Made by a program: the position numbers and the translations under genes. Shown here in pieces: positions 27,517 to 35,348 of a stretch of 64,000 bases of DNA. Origin of the DNA: Mucilaginibacter sp. (GTDB lineage Bacteria > Bacteroidota > Bacteroidia > Sphingobacteriales > Sphingobacteriaceae); assembly GCF_025362475.1 (NCBI RefSeq), contig NZ_JANYGH010000016.1, positions 62,001-126,000 of the forward strand, in the 5' to 3' direction. Position 1 is the first letter of the stretch. Each line of letters opens with the position of its first letter. Under the pieces are notes generated by a model. The model was not told where the DNA came from. It made no database searches and was given only the letters and a program-made list of their open reading frames with translations.

Positions 27517-27723
27517 ATGAAAGAATTTATCGAAGTAGATACTGTTAATGGTGGTGCCGCTACTATAGCTGTTTCTTCTGTAGCAGCAGTTGAAAAACAC
27601 TACACGGGATCAAGGATAATCCTAAAAGAAAAAATTGAGGGTAGTGATAACAACGTTGTTATATTATCTATTTTCGACCCTTATTTTATCTCCGGCCTAA
27701 TAAAGAAGGCTCAGGAACAATAA
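27517..27723 (+). CDS. Small hypothetical protein, passenger of the IS1595-type element
   Basis: The 68-residue protein, MKEFIEVDTVNGGAATIAVS at its start, alternates beta-strand-like and turn segments and ends ISGLIKKAQEQ. It has no signal peptide or membrane segment. The layout is faintly like the short FlbD-type beta domains, but I would not name a family. It starts 77 bp inside the left terminal repeat and overlaps the end of the short leftward gene at 27686-27853. Function unknown. Confidence 0.6.
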   Translation: MKEFIEVDTVNGGAATIAVSSVAAVEKHYTGSRIILKEKIEGSDNNVVILSIFDPYFISGLIKKAQEQ

Positions 27724-27853
27724 TAGTGTTGTTTGGAATTAGTGTTTTCACAATGTCTAACACAAAATTGACTTCTTCTGTCGTGCATCCAGATAACGAC
27801 TTTAGGATGTTAAGCGCCTTGGCTTGTTCGGGTGTTGGTGTTTGATTTTCCAT
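27686..27853 (-). CDS. Possible 55-residue hypothetical protein, passenger
   Basis: Read leftward from ATG 27853, the frame begins MENQTPTPEQAKALNILKSL and has an SGCTTEEVNFVLDIVKTLIP helix-like segment before TAA at 27686. The composition (Glu/Thr-rich start, amphipathic helices) looks like a real small protein. It overlaps the convergent 68-codon gene by 38 bp at the 3' ends. No family recognised. Confidence 0.45.
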   Translation of the reverse strand: MENQTPTPEQAKALNILKSLSGCTTEEVNFVLDIVKTLIPNNTIIVPEPSLLGRR

Positions 27854-27973
27854 GATTTTATATTTATAAAATGATTATGCAAGTTGACACTGTGTAATCT
27901 ATATTTACATATGTTAAGAATACAAGGGATGTGTTCTTTCAAGAAATTGTACTGATCCATATTGCTGCTCGAA

Positions 27974-28058
27974 TTACGACCTCTAAGCACCACGCAATAT
28001 ATCGATGTAGTACGCTGTCATGGCGTAGCTGTATCTTTATGCGTGGAGGGCGTCGTAA
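27974..28058. ncRNA. Structured RNA-like segment inside the element
   Basis: Three nested helices can be read: TTACGAC (27974-27980) with GTCGTAA (28052-28058); CCACGCA (27990-27996) with TGCGTGG (28040-28046); and GATGTAGTACGC (28004-28015) with GCGTA-G-CTGTATC (28023-28035) around the loop TGTCATG. The last has two wobbles and one bulge. The first two are perfect. The 85-nt unit lies in the gap before the lipoprotein gene and codes for nothing obvious. It may be a leader RNA, a small RNA or a DNA cruciform used in transposition. Confidence 0.5.
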
Positions 28059-28118
28059 CCCTGAGTAGCTAAAGAGATTTGCAGTTGCGCCATATTTTTT
28101 TAACTCAAATTACGACAA

Positions 28119-28481
28119 ATGAAAACCTTATCAATGATGACCGTTTTGGCTATTTTATTGATGGGTGCGTGTAAAAAATCATCAACAAGCAACCATCAAC
28201 AAAAAATAGTCGTGGTTACGACTATTCCAAAATCAACAACATTTCAAGTCAAAGTTACAGACAAAGCAACGGGTGAACAGTTGTTAAGCGTTACTGGTGC
28301 AACCTCTGATGGTACATATTCTGTTACGAATGAAAGTAATACTGATTTAAGTGTACAGTATAGGTTTATAACCCAAGGTCAGTCCATCGGGCAAGGCACC
28401 CTTGATATTACCTGTAATGGACAATCTTTATTACACGCAAATGGCGGTTATAGTGATAATTACACTATAAAGGTTCCATGA
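28119..28481 (+). CDS. Small lipoprotein, passenger of the IS1595-type element
   Basis: The 120-residue protein has a lipoprotein signal MKTLSMMTVLAILLMGACKK with lipobox MGAC. The mature part is Ser/Thr-rich and beta-like (STTFQVKVTDKATGEQLLSV, then GTYSVTNESNTDLSVQYRFI, ending NGGYSDNYTIKVP), reminiscent of small immunoglobulin-like surface domains. It is preceded by the structured segment and shares an ATGA overlap with the next gene, so the two are translationally coupled. No family recognised. It should sit at the periplasmic side of the outer or inner membrane. Confidence 0.7.
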   Translation: MKTLSMMTVLAILLMGACKKSSTSNHQQKIVVVTTIPKSTTFQVKVTDKATGEQLLSVTGATSDGTYSVTNESNTDLSVQYRFITQGQSIGQGTLDITCNGQSLLHANGGYSDNYTIKVP

Positions 28482-28789
28482 GTTTAATAAAAGAAACATT
28501 CGAATCTTACTCTACCGATTTCTTAATTGATGTGCTTATCAAGTACCGGGGCAACTATGAAAAAGATGTTGTTCCGGTAGTAAAGGAGATATTAATAGAA
28601 CGAGGTTTACATCCGGTTTTGATAGACATCACAGATGCGCAATTTAAACGAAATAAAAATCCTTTATACAGGCTAAATCAATGGTGGAGATCTCAAGATA
28701 TGGATCAGAGATACCAATTTATATTAGCTGCAATAGTTGTTGTTTTAAGCGTGGCTGGAACTATACTTGAAAAGCACCACTTATTGTAG
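28478..28789 (+). CDS. Hypothetical protein with one C-terminal membrane segment, passenger
   Basis: The 103-residue protein begins MSLIKETFESYSTDFLIDVL, continues with a charged helical region (EKDVVPVVKEILIERGLHP) and ends in the membrane segment FILAAIVVVLSVAGTIL. It starts four bases inside the lipoprotein gene, so both are made together and may act as a pair at the membrane. The N-terminal part resembles helical segments of small Bacteroidota membrane proteins, but I cannot name a family. Confidence 0.7.
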   Translation: MSLIKETFESYSTDFLIDVLIKYRGNYEKDVVPVVKEILIERGLHPVLIDITDAQFKRNKNPLYRLNQWWRSQDMDQRYQFILAAIVVVLSVAGTILEKHHLL

Positions 28790-28933
28790 TTTGCGATTCA
28801 ATGGAACGGGAGTGGTAGGCTTTTTAAGCATCCTGTCAATAGCGTGGTCGAAGTTTTTATCTCCGCTGGTTTGTTTTTTTTGTTGTGGGGTGCTCAAAGG
28901 CTCCTGAACAACTGTTTTCTTATCTGTACTCAT
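28781..28933 (-). CDS. Possible 50-residue hypothetical protein downstream of the transposase
   Basis: From ATG 28933 the frame reads MSTDKKTVVQEPLSTPQQKK and ends PTTPVPLNRKLQ. It is hydrophilic, basic and probably disordered. It begins 51 bp after the transposase stop on the same strand, so it could be co-transcribed as an accessory protein. Its end overlaps the convergent membrane-protein gene by nine bases. Coding status uncertain. Confidence 0.45.
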   Translation of the reverse strand: MSTDKKTVVQEPLSTPQQKKQTSGDKNFDHAIDRMLKKPTTPVPLNRKLQ

Positions 28934-28984
28934 GATGTTAAACGTTGTTGATTCAAAGGTACAGATAGCATTACACATTGTCAA

Positions 28985-29989
28985 CTAAGCGGCAATTAAA
29001 TCTTTGTATTTTAAACGTATGGCCATATTACTAATGGCGTGGTCTATTTGCTGCTGAGCGGCCAAATGCCTGTAATTATATCTGAAACTAAACTCTTGTA
29101 CATATCTGTCTTGGTGCTTCCTGCTTACCCAATGGTGGGTGGCCTGTATGGTTAGCTTTAAGTGCTTCCACCCGCACTCCATAGCATTGGAGGTATAGCC
29201 GGAATCATTAACATATTGCTTGCGGCCATGATCTACTACCTCATGTTGGTAGCTATCACTAAGACCATTGTAGGCCATCCATTCATCTGAAACTATAATA
29301 CTACCAATAACAACATTGGAGCGAACTAATGGCTGTATGCTTACTGTTTTGGTATCCTTGATTGTCCAACATTTCACATACGCATGCTTATCGATAATTT
29401 TTTCATTGACTATTTTACCGGGGATAACTTTATGTTCACGTTCAACAAAGTGTCGCTCTTCTGTTTGGAGCAATCCTAACACCGGAGTTTTATCAATGAA
29501 CGCCCGGCCCTGGTTATGTTCAACTTTCTTATCCCAATGCCTATTCTTATTTTTGCCACCTACAAACGTTTCGTCCGAGGCAATAGTTCCCTCAAGCTGC
29601 ACATCAATCTCGTTGCCAAATACAGCACGTAATCGCTGGAGTATAAACCACGCTGTTTTTTGTGTAACCGTGATATCCTTGGATAGCTGAATACTGCTAA
29701 TGCCTTTCTTATGCAATGTTAGGTATATCGCTACAAACCATTTGATAGTAGGTATTTTACTTGCTTCCATCATGGTGCCTGTTTTAGCCGTGTAGATACG
29801 ACGACAACACTTGCACTTATAACGAATGCCATCTTTGAATACATCAGCAGTGGTGCCATTACAGCCCTCGTGTGGGCATATCATCACGCCATCAGACCAA
29901 CGGCGGGACGCTAAATATTCATGGCAAGATCTTTCAGTAGGGAATCTTAGTACAACATCAATGATGCTTTTAAACTCGGTAGAAAACAT
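28985..29989 (-). CDS. IS1595-family (ISXO2-like) DDE transposase
   Basis: The 334-residue protein opens with an N-terminal zinc-ribbon region (CPHEGCNG and YKCKCCRRIY, four-cysteine pattern at about 38-80), then the helix-turn-helix-like ISSIQLSKDITVTQKTAWF. The ISXO2-type catalytic domain has the first Asp in ASDETFVGGK, the second in VSDEWMAYNGL and the acidic third residue probably in SNAMECGWKHLK. Length and order match intact members of the family. The start codon is 317 bp from the right end of the element. The gene appears intact, so the element may be active. Confidence 0.92.
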   Translation of the reverse strand: MFSTEFKSIIDVVLRFPTERSCHEYLASRRWSDGVMICPHEGCNGTTADVFKDGIRYKCKCCRRIYTAKTGTMMEASKIPTIKWFVAIYLTLHKKGISSIQLSKDITVTQKTAWFILQRLRAVFGNEIDVQLEGTIASDETFVGGKNKNRHWDKKVEHNQGRAFIDKTPVLGLLQTEERHFVEREHKVIPGKIVNEKIIDKHAYVKCWTIKDTKTVSIQPLVRSNVVIGSIIVSDEWMAYNGLSDSYQHEVVDHGRKQYVNDSGYTSNAMECGWKHLKLTIQATHHWVSRKHQDRYVQEFSFRYNYRHLAAQQQIDHAISNMAIRLKYKDLIAA

Positions 29990-30281
29990 GGTAGTAGGTG
30001 GTGGACGGTATAATATAAAGATAGATAATATTTCGCTGTTTTCAGCTCATCAGTCAGCACTCACATGCTGATACATTATCAAACAGGTAATACAATACCG
30101 GGCGCATCAAGCAAGCCGTTCTTTCGTATATCTGTTGTTCGATCCCGCTATTTGCGTTCACCCTGGTACTGCTCGCAGGTGCATCAATCAATTATCGTGA
30201 TTAAGATAAGCGCTGTTCGCTTATTTCGTCCTCGCAGGACTCGTCAGTTAATCTAACAGTGATTTGGTTGGTTTAACCTAA
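29990..30281. other. Subterminal region of the element with three consecutive hairpins
   Basis: No gene is seen between the transposase start and the right terminal repeat. Three hairpins follow each other: AATCA/TGATT (30186-30202), ATAAGCG/CGCTTAT (30206-30224) and GTCCT/AGGAC (30228-30240). Such structures near IS ends often limit transcription entering from the host side. Confidence 0.45.
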
Positions 30282-30306
30282 TGGGTTACGTTTGTATATA
30301 ATTGCC

Positions 30307-30751
30307 TTAATTTACATAGCGCCTTGCCAATGCTTCCCTGAATTTTTGTTGATTCAAACGCACTATGGTAAAGCATAAACATTATTACACCTATCAACCT
30401 GGTTACCCAAATCTCGTTTTCATTATCTGAATTGATGTATATGGATGTAAGGCTCTCTAATACGCCAACTAAACCGCCTATTATGGCAGCCAGTAAAATC
30501 AATATTACGTAATCAATGATGTATGCCAGTAAGCGCCAGCCAAAATTAGCTACATTGCGTTTATCAGGTAAAAATATCCCTAATGATTTGAAATATTCTT
30601 CAAATTCGGGCATATCAATTGCGCTCTGCCAATCATCTGCCAAAGGCGAAAGTATAAGTTGATAGGCCTCAATTTCCATATCCATTATTTCGATATGGGT
30701 ATAGGGACCTTCTTTTTCACCCTGCTTTAATAAGTAGTATTCATTGATCAT
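30307..30751 (-). pseudogene. 5' fragment of a GYF_2/RDD-family membrane protein gene (split by an IS element)
   Basis: From ATG 30751 the protein begins MINEYYLLKQGEKEGPYTHI, a GYF_2 domain, followed by the first part of an RDD domain: NFGWRLLAYIIDYVILILL with the Arg-Asp pair, a long linker, a second membrane segment, and STKIQGSIGKALCKL. After the 8-bp duplication (30307-30314) the frame enters the element and stops at 30278-30280, adding a foreign tail and losing the C-terminal RDD half. That half lies at 27226-27407. Rejoining gives KALCKLIVVDINGRRI in one frame. It probably belonged to the left-arm operon with DUF4159 and TldD/TldE. Confidence 0.88.
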
Positions 30752-30814
30752 TAATCCGCCTGGTTAGGTTTTGGGAAATTAATGAAAATACAAATTAAAG
30801 GCAAGCTATAGGTA

Positions 30815-31441
30815 TTAATAATTTAAGGCGTACATAATAATATTTACGCCGAACTTGGTATTATCTTCGACCAGGAAACGTTTATTCCTGAAATCGTAAT
30901 CCCATTCACAGCCATAATCTTTACTGCTGTACAACACTGCAATACGACCATTAATTTCTATTGCTTTCAGGTAATCATGAACCAGGTCGTCGCCCCAGCC
31001 ATTTAATTCAAAACTGGTGGTTGGCGGTCCTTTATCAAAGGAGAAAAAGGAATGATATATTTTATGGTTATTGGGAATCTTTTTAAGTGCCGTGGGGCCA
31101 AACAGCGATCCCATTTGCGCCTCGAATGATTTAGCAAACAACCCATCTATATCATGGTTGCAATCATCTACAAAAATAAAACCACCGTTCTCGGCATATT
31201 TTTTAAAATTGGCCCGTTCCCGGGTGTCAAATTGTACCAGTTTATGCCCGCTCAAATAGCAAAATGGATATTGAAATATATCATTGCTGCTTAAAGGGAT
31301 TACCTTTTCCTGCTGTTCGATGGGTACGGTAGTATATTCCAGCAAAGAGTTAAGCAGGTTTGATGGCATGCGCTGATCGGTATCCCAATCGCCCGAATGG
31401 TAACTTAACCTGGTAAACGTAAATTTTCCGCTGAATGCCAT
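30815..31441 (-). CDS. DUF4159-family protein
   Basis: The 208-residue protein starts GKFTFTRLSYHSGDWDTDQRMPSNL, a DUF4159 hallmark. It contains the segment YPFCYLSGHKLVQFDTRERANFKKYAENGGFIFVDDC and ends with KDYGCEWDYDFRNKR and FGVNIIMYALNY. The domain resembles the glutamine-amidotransferase-like fold without an obvious catalytic cysteine. It is the first gene of the left arm, divergent from MoxR with a 157-bp gap. DUF4159 genes are repeatedly found next to MoxR/DUF58/BatA genes, which agrees with joint function in the envelope. Biochemical role unknown. Confidence 0.88.
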   Translation of the reverse strand: MAFSGKFTFTRLSYHSGDWDTDQRMPSNLLNSLLEYTTVPIEQQEKVIPLSSNDIFQYPFCYLSGHKLVQFDTRERANFKKYAENGGFIFVDDCNHDIDGLFAKSFEAQMGSLFGPTALKKIPNNHKIYHSFFSFDKGPPTTSFELNGWGDDLVHDYLKAIEINGRIAVLYSSKDYGCEWDYDFRNKRFLVEDNTKFGVNIIMYALNY

Positions 31442-31598
31442 CTTGTTTAAAAAGCTTAAAAGTAGTACAATATTTTATGCTGAAATCACTTTTGTTTGCT
31501 TAGCTTGTAAAGTTTTAGATACTTTATTTGATTTTTAATAAAAAATAATGGTAATTACTTAAAAGGGTAATATATTGTGACGGTACTTTAAATACGTA

Positions 31599-32600
31599 TT
31601 GAATTTGGAACTGACCGAAATTAAGATAAAAGCTCTGCTTGCCAAGTTACCGCAGTTAAAAAGCGAAATACAAAAGGTAATTGTAGGGCAGGATGCCATA
31701 TTGGACGAACTGCTCGTAGCATTTTTAGCCGGAGGGCATTGTTTATTAGAGGGTGTACCTGGCCTGGCCAAAACACTCATTGTAAAAACCATGTCGCAGG
31801 CGCTGCACTTAGCGTTTAGGCGCATTCAGTTTACGCCCGATCTGATGCCAACCGATATCATCGGTACAGAAATATTGGAGGAAGATCACGCTACCGGCAA
31901 ACGTTTCTTTAAATTTAACAAAGGCCCTTTATTTGCTAATATTATATTGGCAGATGAGATAAACCGTACTCCGCCAAAAACACAGGCTGCTTTGCTGGAA
32001 GCAATGCAGGAGTTTGAAGTAACGTATGGCGGGCAAACTTATCCGCTGGATAAGCCTTTTTTTATTCTTGCAACCCAAAACCCTATTGAACAGGCCGGTA
32101 CTTATCCCTTACCAGAAGCCCAGTTAGATCGTTTTTTATTGCTGATAAAAATTGGGTACCCAACCGAGCAGGAGGAATTTGAAGTATTGAACAGAACAAC
32201 GGGTACAAAAAAAGCAGATGTTAAAGCAGTTATCACCGCCGAAGAAATTATACAGGCACAGGCCCTGGTTAGGCAGGTAACGATAAGCGAAGATCTTGTA
32301 AAATATGTAAGCCAGATGATCCGTGCCACACGCCCAGATACTACAAGCGTAAACTATATAAAAGAATGGGTTCGTTGGGGAGCAGGCCCACGGGCGGGGC
32401 AGGCGCTGATATTAACCGCAAAGGCGCGTGCATTATTAAAAGGAAGATACGCGGTTTTAATGGAAGATATTCATGCTATGGCACCGGCTGTTTTAAGGCA
32501 CCGGATATTGATGAACTTTAAGGCCGAAGCAGAGGATATAACATCAGATAAAGTAACTGCGGAGTTGATAAGGGCGATAATCAGGCCGAAGGCGCTTTAA
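31599..32600 (+). CDS. MoxR-family AAA+ ATPase
   Basis: The 333-residue protein has Walker A EGVPGLAKT (about residues 51-59), Walker B ILADEINR, sensor 1 LATQNPIE and the MoxR-specific segments PDLMPTDIIGTE and GTYPLPEAQLDRF. The C-terminal lid contains GPRAGQALILTAKARALLKGR. No in-frame ATG exists near the start; TTG 31599 after an upstream stop is the best choice. It is the first gene of the right arm. MoxR ATPases act as chaperone-like partners of DUF58/von Willebrand A proteins, which fits the next genes. Confidence 0.93.
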   Translation: MNLELTEIKIKALLAKLPQLKSEIQKVIVGQDAILDELLVAFLAGGHCLLEGVPGLAKTLIVKTMSQALHLAFRRIQFTPDLMPTDIIGTEILEEDHATGKRFFKFNKGPLFANIILADEINRTPPKTQAALLEAMQEFEVTYGGQTYPLDKPFFILATQNPIEQAGTYPLPEAQLDRFLLLIKIGYPTEQEEFEVLNRTTGTKKADVKAVITAEEIIQAQALVRQVTISEDLVKYVSQMIRATRPDTTSVNYIKEWVRWGAGPRAGQALILTAKARALLKGRYAVLMEDIHAMAPAVLRHRILMNFKAEAEDITSDKVTAELIRAIIRPKAL

Positions 32601-32625
32601 GATGCGTTATTGCGAATTTTAAAGG

Positions 32626-32768
32626 TTTGTCATCCTGAGGAACGAAGGATCTATTCGCACACTGTACAGGGCGAAGAAGTATGGCGAATAACATTTTAAA
32701 AGCTTTGTCATCCTGAGGAACGAAGGATCTATTCGGAGACTGTACAGGGCGAAGCATCATGGCGAATA
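32626..32768 (+). repeat. Two 65-bp direct repeats with an inverted partner
   Basis: Copies at 32626-32690 and 32704-32768 begin TTTGTCATCCTGAGGAACGA, share AGGATCTATTCG and CTGTACAGGGCGAAG, and end ATGGCGAATA, with a few differences. A reversed partner TTCAGGATGACAAAAGC at 32787-32803 can pair with the start of copy 2. This is a known type of interspersed repeat in Bacteroidota genomes. It fills the 306-bp gap between the MoxR and DUF58 genes; no gene is present in it. Confidence 0.85.
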
Positions 32769-32906
32769 GCAGATCATTCACTACGTTCAGGATGACAAAA
32801 GCTTTTTTAACACGTTCTGGATAAGGGCGACGCAATGACCTAAGCTTGATAATAATTAGTAAGACAAAATAAATCCAAAATCGAACATCCCAAATCCGAA
32901 ATCAAA

Positions 32907-33782
32907 ATGCTTGATCCGAAAGTATTAATGACCATTAAGGATTTGCCATTACTGGCGAAAACGGTTATTGATGGCTTTATGAATGGGTTTAATAAAAGTA
33001 AAGTTAAAGGCCCCGGTCTGGAATTTAGCCAATATCGCAGTTACCAGCCTGGCGATGACCTGCGCTGGCTTGATTGGCGGATGTTTGCCCGGAGTGACAG
33101 GTATTACATCCGGGAATCAGAAATAGAAACCAGTATTTCTGTAAGATTCCTGGTAGATGCAAGTGCGTCCATGAATCATGATGACAACGGGATTAAGAAG
33201 ATAGATTATGCGCGTTTCCTTGTTGCATCATTAGCATGGTTATCAAATTTGCAGGGGGATTCTGTTGGCTTATACGTTTTTCGGGATGGCAGTTTATTTT
33301 CTTTGGCTTCCAAACCCGATCCGCAACACTTGCAACGTCTGTTATATCACTTGCAGGAGGTGAAGCCGGCAGGTACCTTTACGCAACCTGTACATTATAA
33401 AGAGTTGTTCGCGGGCGATGGCCGCAAAGAGTTACTGGTTTTTGTTACCGATATGTACCAGGCAGGGGATGAGATCAGTAGATTATTGGATTCATTATCG
33501 GCGCTGAAACACGAAGTTGTAGTTTTTCACCTGATGGGGAAAAATGAGCTCGACTTTGATTTTAAAAGTTATTCAACACTGGAAGACCTTGAGACCGGGC
33601 AAACCGTAGAAGTAAACGCAGAGCAAGCTGCCCAATACAAAGAAAAGTTAAGTGCCCATTTAGAAAATATCAGGATGCAATTGTTAGGAAAGCATATTTA
33701 TTACCGGATGATAAGCACAGCGCAACCCTTAGATGAAGCCCTGCGTGATTTTTTGGTTCAAAGGAATAAAAGCAAATTTTAA
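32907..33782 (+). CDS. DUF58-family protein
   Basis: The 291-residue protein carries the DUF58 signature GPGLEFSQYRSYQPGDDLRWLDWRMFARSD (about 35-64), followed by a von Willebrand A-like fold with the strand RFLVDASASMNHD, a modified metal-ion site (D-x-S-x-S). It has no membrane segment. DUF58 proteins partner with MoxR ATPases. It follows MoxR in the operon after the repeat-filled gap and precedes the BatA-like gene by 45 bp. Confidence 0.92.
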   Translation: MLDPKVLMTIKDLPLLAKTVIDGFMNGFNKSKVKGPGLEFSQYRSYQPGDDLRWLDWRMFARSDRYYIRESEIETSISVRFLVDASASMNHDDNGIKKIDYARFLVASLAWLSNLQGDSVGLYVFRDGSLFSLASKPDPQHLQRLLYHLQEVKPAGTFTQPVHYKELFAGDGRKELLVFVTDMYQAGDEISRLLDSLSALKHEVVVFHLMGKNELDFDFKSYSTLEDLETGQTVEVNAEQAAQYKEKLSAHLENIRMQLLGKHIYYRMISTAQPLDEALRDFLVQRNKSKF

Positions 33783-33827
33783 ACCGTAAAACGGCTTTCA
33801 AACCCATCGCTACAAAATATTATACAA

Positions 33828-35348
33828 ATGCAGTTTTTAAATCCCATATGGTTGTTTGGTATTGCCGCGATAAGCATCCCGGTAATTGTTCACCTGTGGA
33901 ATATAAAACCCGGTAAAACTTTAAAAGTTGGAAGCATAGCACTTATAACCGCTGCTGCCCAAAAAAGCAGCCGCAGTTTTAAGCTGAATGATATTCCTCT
34001 GTTCCTGGTTCGATGTCTCTTGTTATCGATACTTGCTTTGCTGTTAGCGGCACCCATTTGGCGGCAATATCTTTCATCAGGCAAAACAAAAGGCTGGATA
34101 CTTATTCCCAAAGAGAACATAAATGAAAGTTATGGTAAGTATAAAATATCTATTGATTCGTTAATCAAAGCTGGCTATGAGTTTCGTTATTTAAATAAAG
34201 GTTTTGAAAAAGTTAATTTAAATAAGATTCTCATTGATAAAGTTTTAAGAGATACATTTAAAGTAACAAACTACTGGAATTTAGTAGCTCACTTAAATAA
34301 TCAACTGCCTGCCACTGTTCCTGTATATTTGTTTACGCCAAATCAGGTAAGATATTTTAACGGTAATAAACCATCTGTATCGCTCAACCTGCATTGGCAA
34401 ACCTACACTCCGGCAGATTCATTAAGCACCTGGATTGAAAGCGTGTGGTTTACCAATGATAATGCAATTAAAGTTGTTAAAGGTAGCAGTAAGCCTTCGG
34501 GAACTTATTTTACAAATTACATGATTAAATCAGCGGGGGACCCCAACTCGCCTTTTATGGTGAATGTAAAAAAAGGTGATCCACTTATAAGTTTAAAAAA
34601 CAGCACGCAGCTTCCTGTTGCTATTGATACCTCCGTTTTAAGGATAGCAATTTATAGCGATAAGTATGATGCTGATGTTGCTTACTTAAAATCGGCCCTG
34701 TTAGCAATAAGCAGTTTCACGCAGCGTAAAATTGTTATTAAACAATTTAATGACCCGGGAAAATTACCAATAGGGAATGACTGGCTTTTTTGGTTGTCAG
34801 AAAAGGCCATTGATAAGAGCAGTCTACAGAAAACTGCCCGCATATTAAGTTATGAGCCGGGCAAAGTAAGCAATACTGCATCCTGGATAAAAACAAATGA
34901 TCCTATTGCATTGGCCGGCCAAAACGGAAAGCCTGCATTATATAAGCTGATAAAAAATGATGCTTTAAACAGGCAACCCATTTGGGTTGATGGATATGGC
35001 AACCCGGTTTTAAGTATGAATAAAAATGGGAGCGTAATGGCGTATCACTTTTATTCCCGCTTTAATCCTGCATGGAATGACATGGTTTGGGATGATAATT
35101 TTGCAAAGTTATTGATGAGGTTAGTTGTATATAACTCTGATTATAAAATATTTAATATAAACGATCGTAGGGTTTTAGATCGTCGGCAATTACTGCCAAA
35201 TATTATTTGGTCTACCCAAAATTCCAGTTCAGAGAAGAAAAAGATACAAACAGATCTATCGCATTATTTCTGGCTAACATTAATCTTGTTATTTTTAATT
35301 GAAAGATGGATGGCCCACAAAAACAAACTACTACCAGTAAATGGATAA
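33828..35348 (+). CDS. BatA-type N-terminal domain membrane protein
   Basis: The 506-residue protein starts with the BatA (aerotolerance) N-terminal domain: MQFLNPIWLFGIAAISIPVI, VHLWNIKPGKTLKVGS and a second membrane segment LVRCLLLSILALLLAAPIW. The large central part (about 90-480) should be outside the membrane. A last hydrophobic segment YFWLTLILLFLIERWM anchors the C-terminus. No clear von Willebrand A metal site is seen, so it is a BatA-like variant. It overlaps the next gene by eight bases, showing translational coupling. Confidence 0.82.
   Translation: MQFLNPIWLFGIAAISIPVIVHLWNIKPGKTLKVGSIALITAAAQKSSRSFKLNDIPLFLVRCLLLSILALLLAAPIWRQYLSSGKTKGWILIPKENINESYGKYKISIDSLIKAGYEFRYLNKGFEKVNLNKILIDKVLRDTFKVTNYWNLVAHLNNQLPATVPVYLFTPNQVRYFNGNKPSVSLNLHWQTYTPADSLSTWIESVWFTNDNAIKVVKGSSKPSGTYFTNYMIKSAGDPNSPFMVNVKKGDPLISLKNSTQLPVAIDTSVLRIAIYSDKYDADVAYLKSALLAISSFTQRKIVIKQFNDPGKLPIGNDWLFWLSEKAIDKSSLQKTARILSYEPGKVSNTASWIKTNDPIALAGQNGKPALYKLIKNDALNRQPIWVDGYGNPVLSMNKNGSVMAYHFYSRFNPAWNDMVWDDNFAKLLMRLVVYNSDYKIFNINDRRVLDRRQLLPNIIWSTQNSSSEKKKIQTDLSHYFWLTLILLFLIERWMAHKNKLLPVNG

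Larger units (their letters stand above)
27416..30306. mobile_element. IS1595-family insertion element with passenger genes (2,891 bp)
   Basis: The element is bounded by 25-bp terminal inverted repeats. The left end (27416-27440) reads GGCAATTATATACAAA, GC, TAACCCA. The right end (30282-30306), reverse-complemented, reads the same with CG in place of GC, so 23 of 25 match. TTAATTTA is duplicated exactly on both sides. Inside are an IS1595/ISXO2-type transposase near the right end and several short genes on both strands towards the left end, giving a passenger-carrying (tIS) layout known in this family. It interrupts an RDD gene. The nearly perfect ends, the exact duplication and the intact target halves point to recent insertion. 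Confidence 0.93.

Noticed and set aside
27802..27993. Minus-strand frame of 63 codons in the element
   Set aside because: It overlaps the better 55-codon frame in another phase, enters the structured segment and has no protein-like pattern.
27418..30280. Treating the two RDD fragments as two separate small genes
   Set aside because: The left one starts at TTG inside the terminal repeat and the right one ends inside the opposite repeat; both ends are created by the insertion.
32581..32835. Minus-strand reading frame of 84 codons over the repeat pair
   Set aside because: It repeats NRSFVPQDDK twice only because it crosses the two DNA repeats; no coding signal otherwise.
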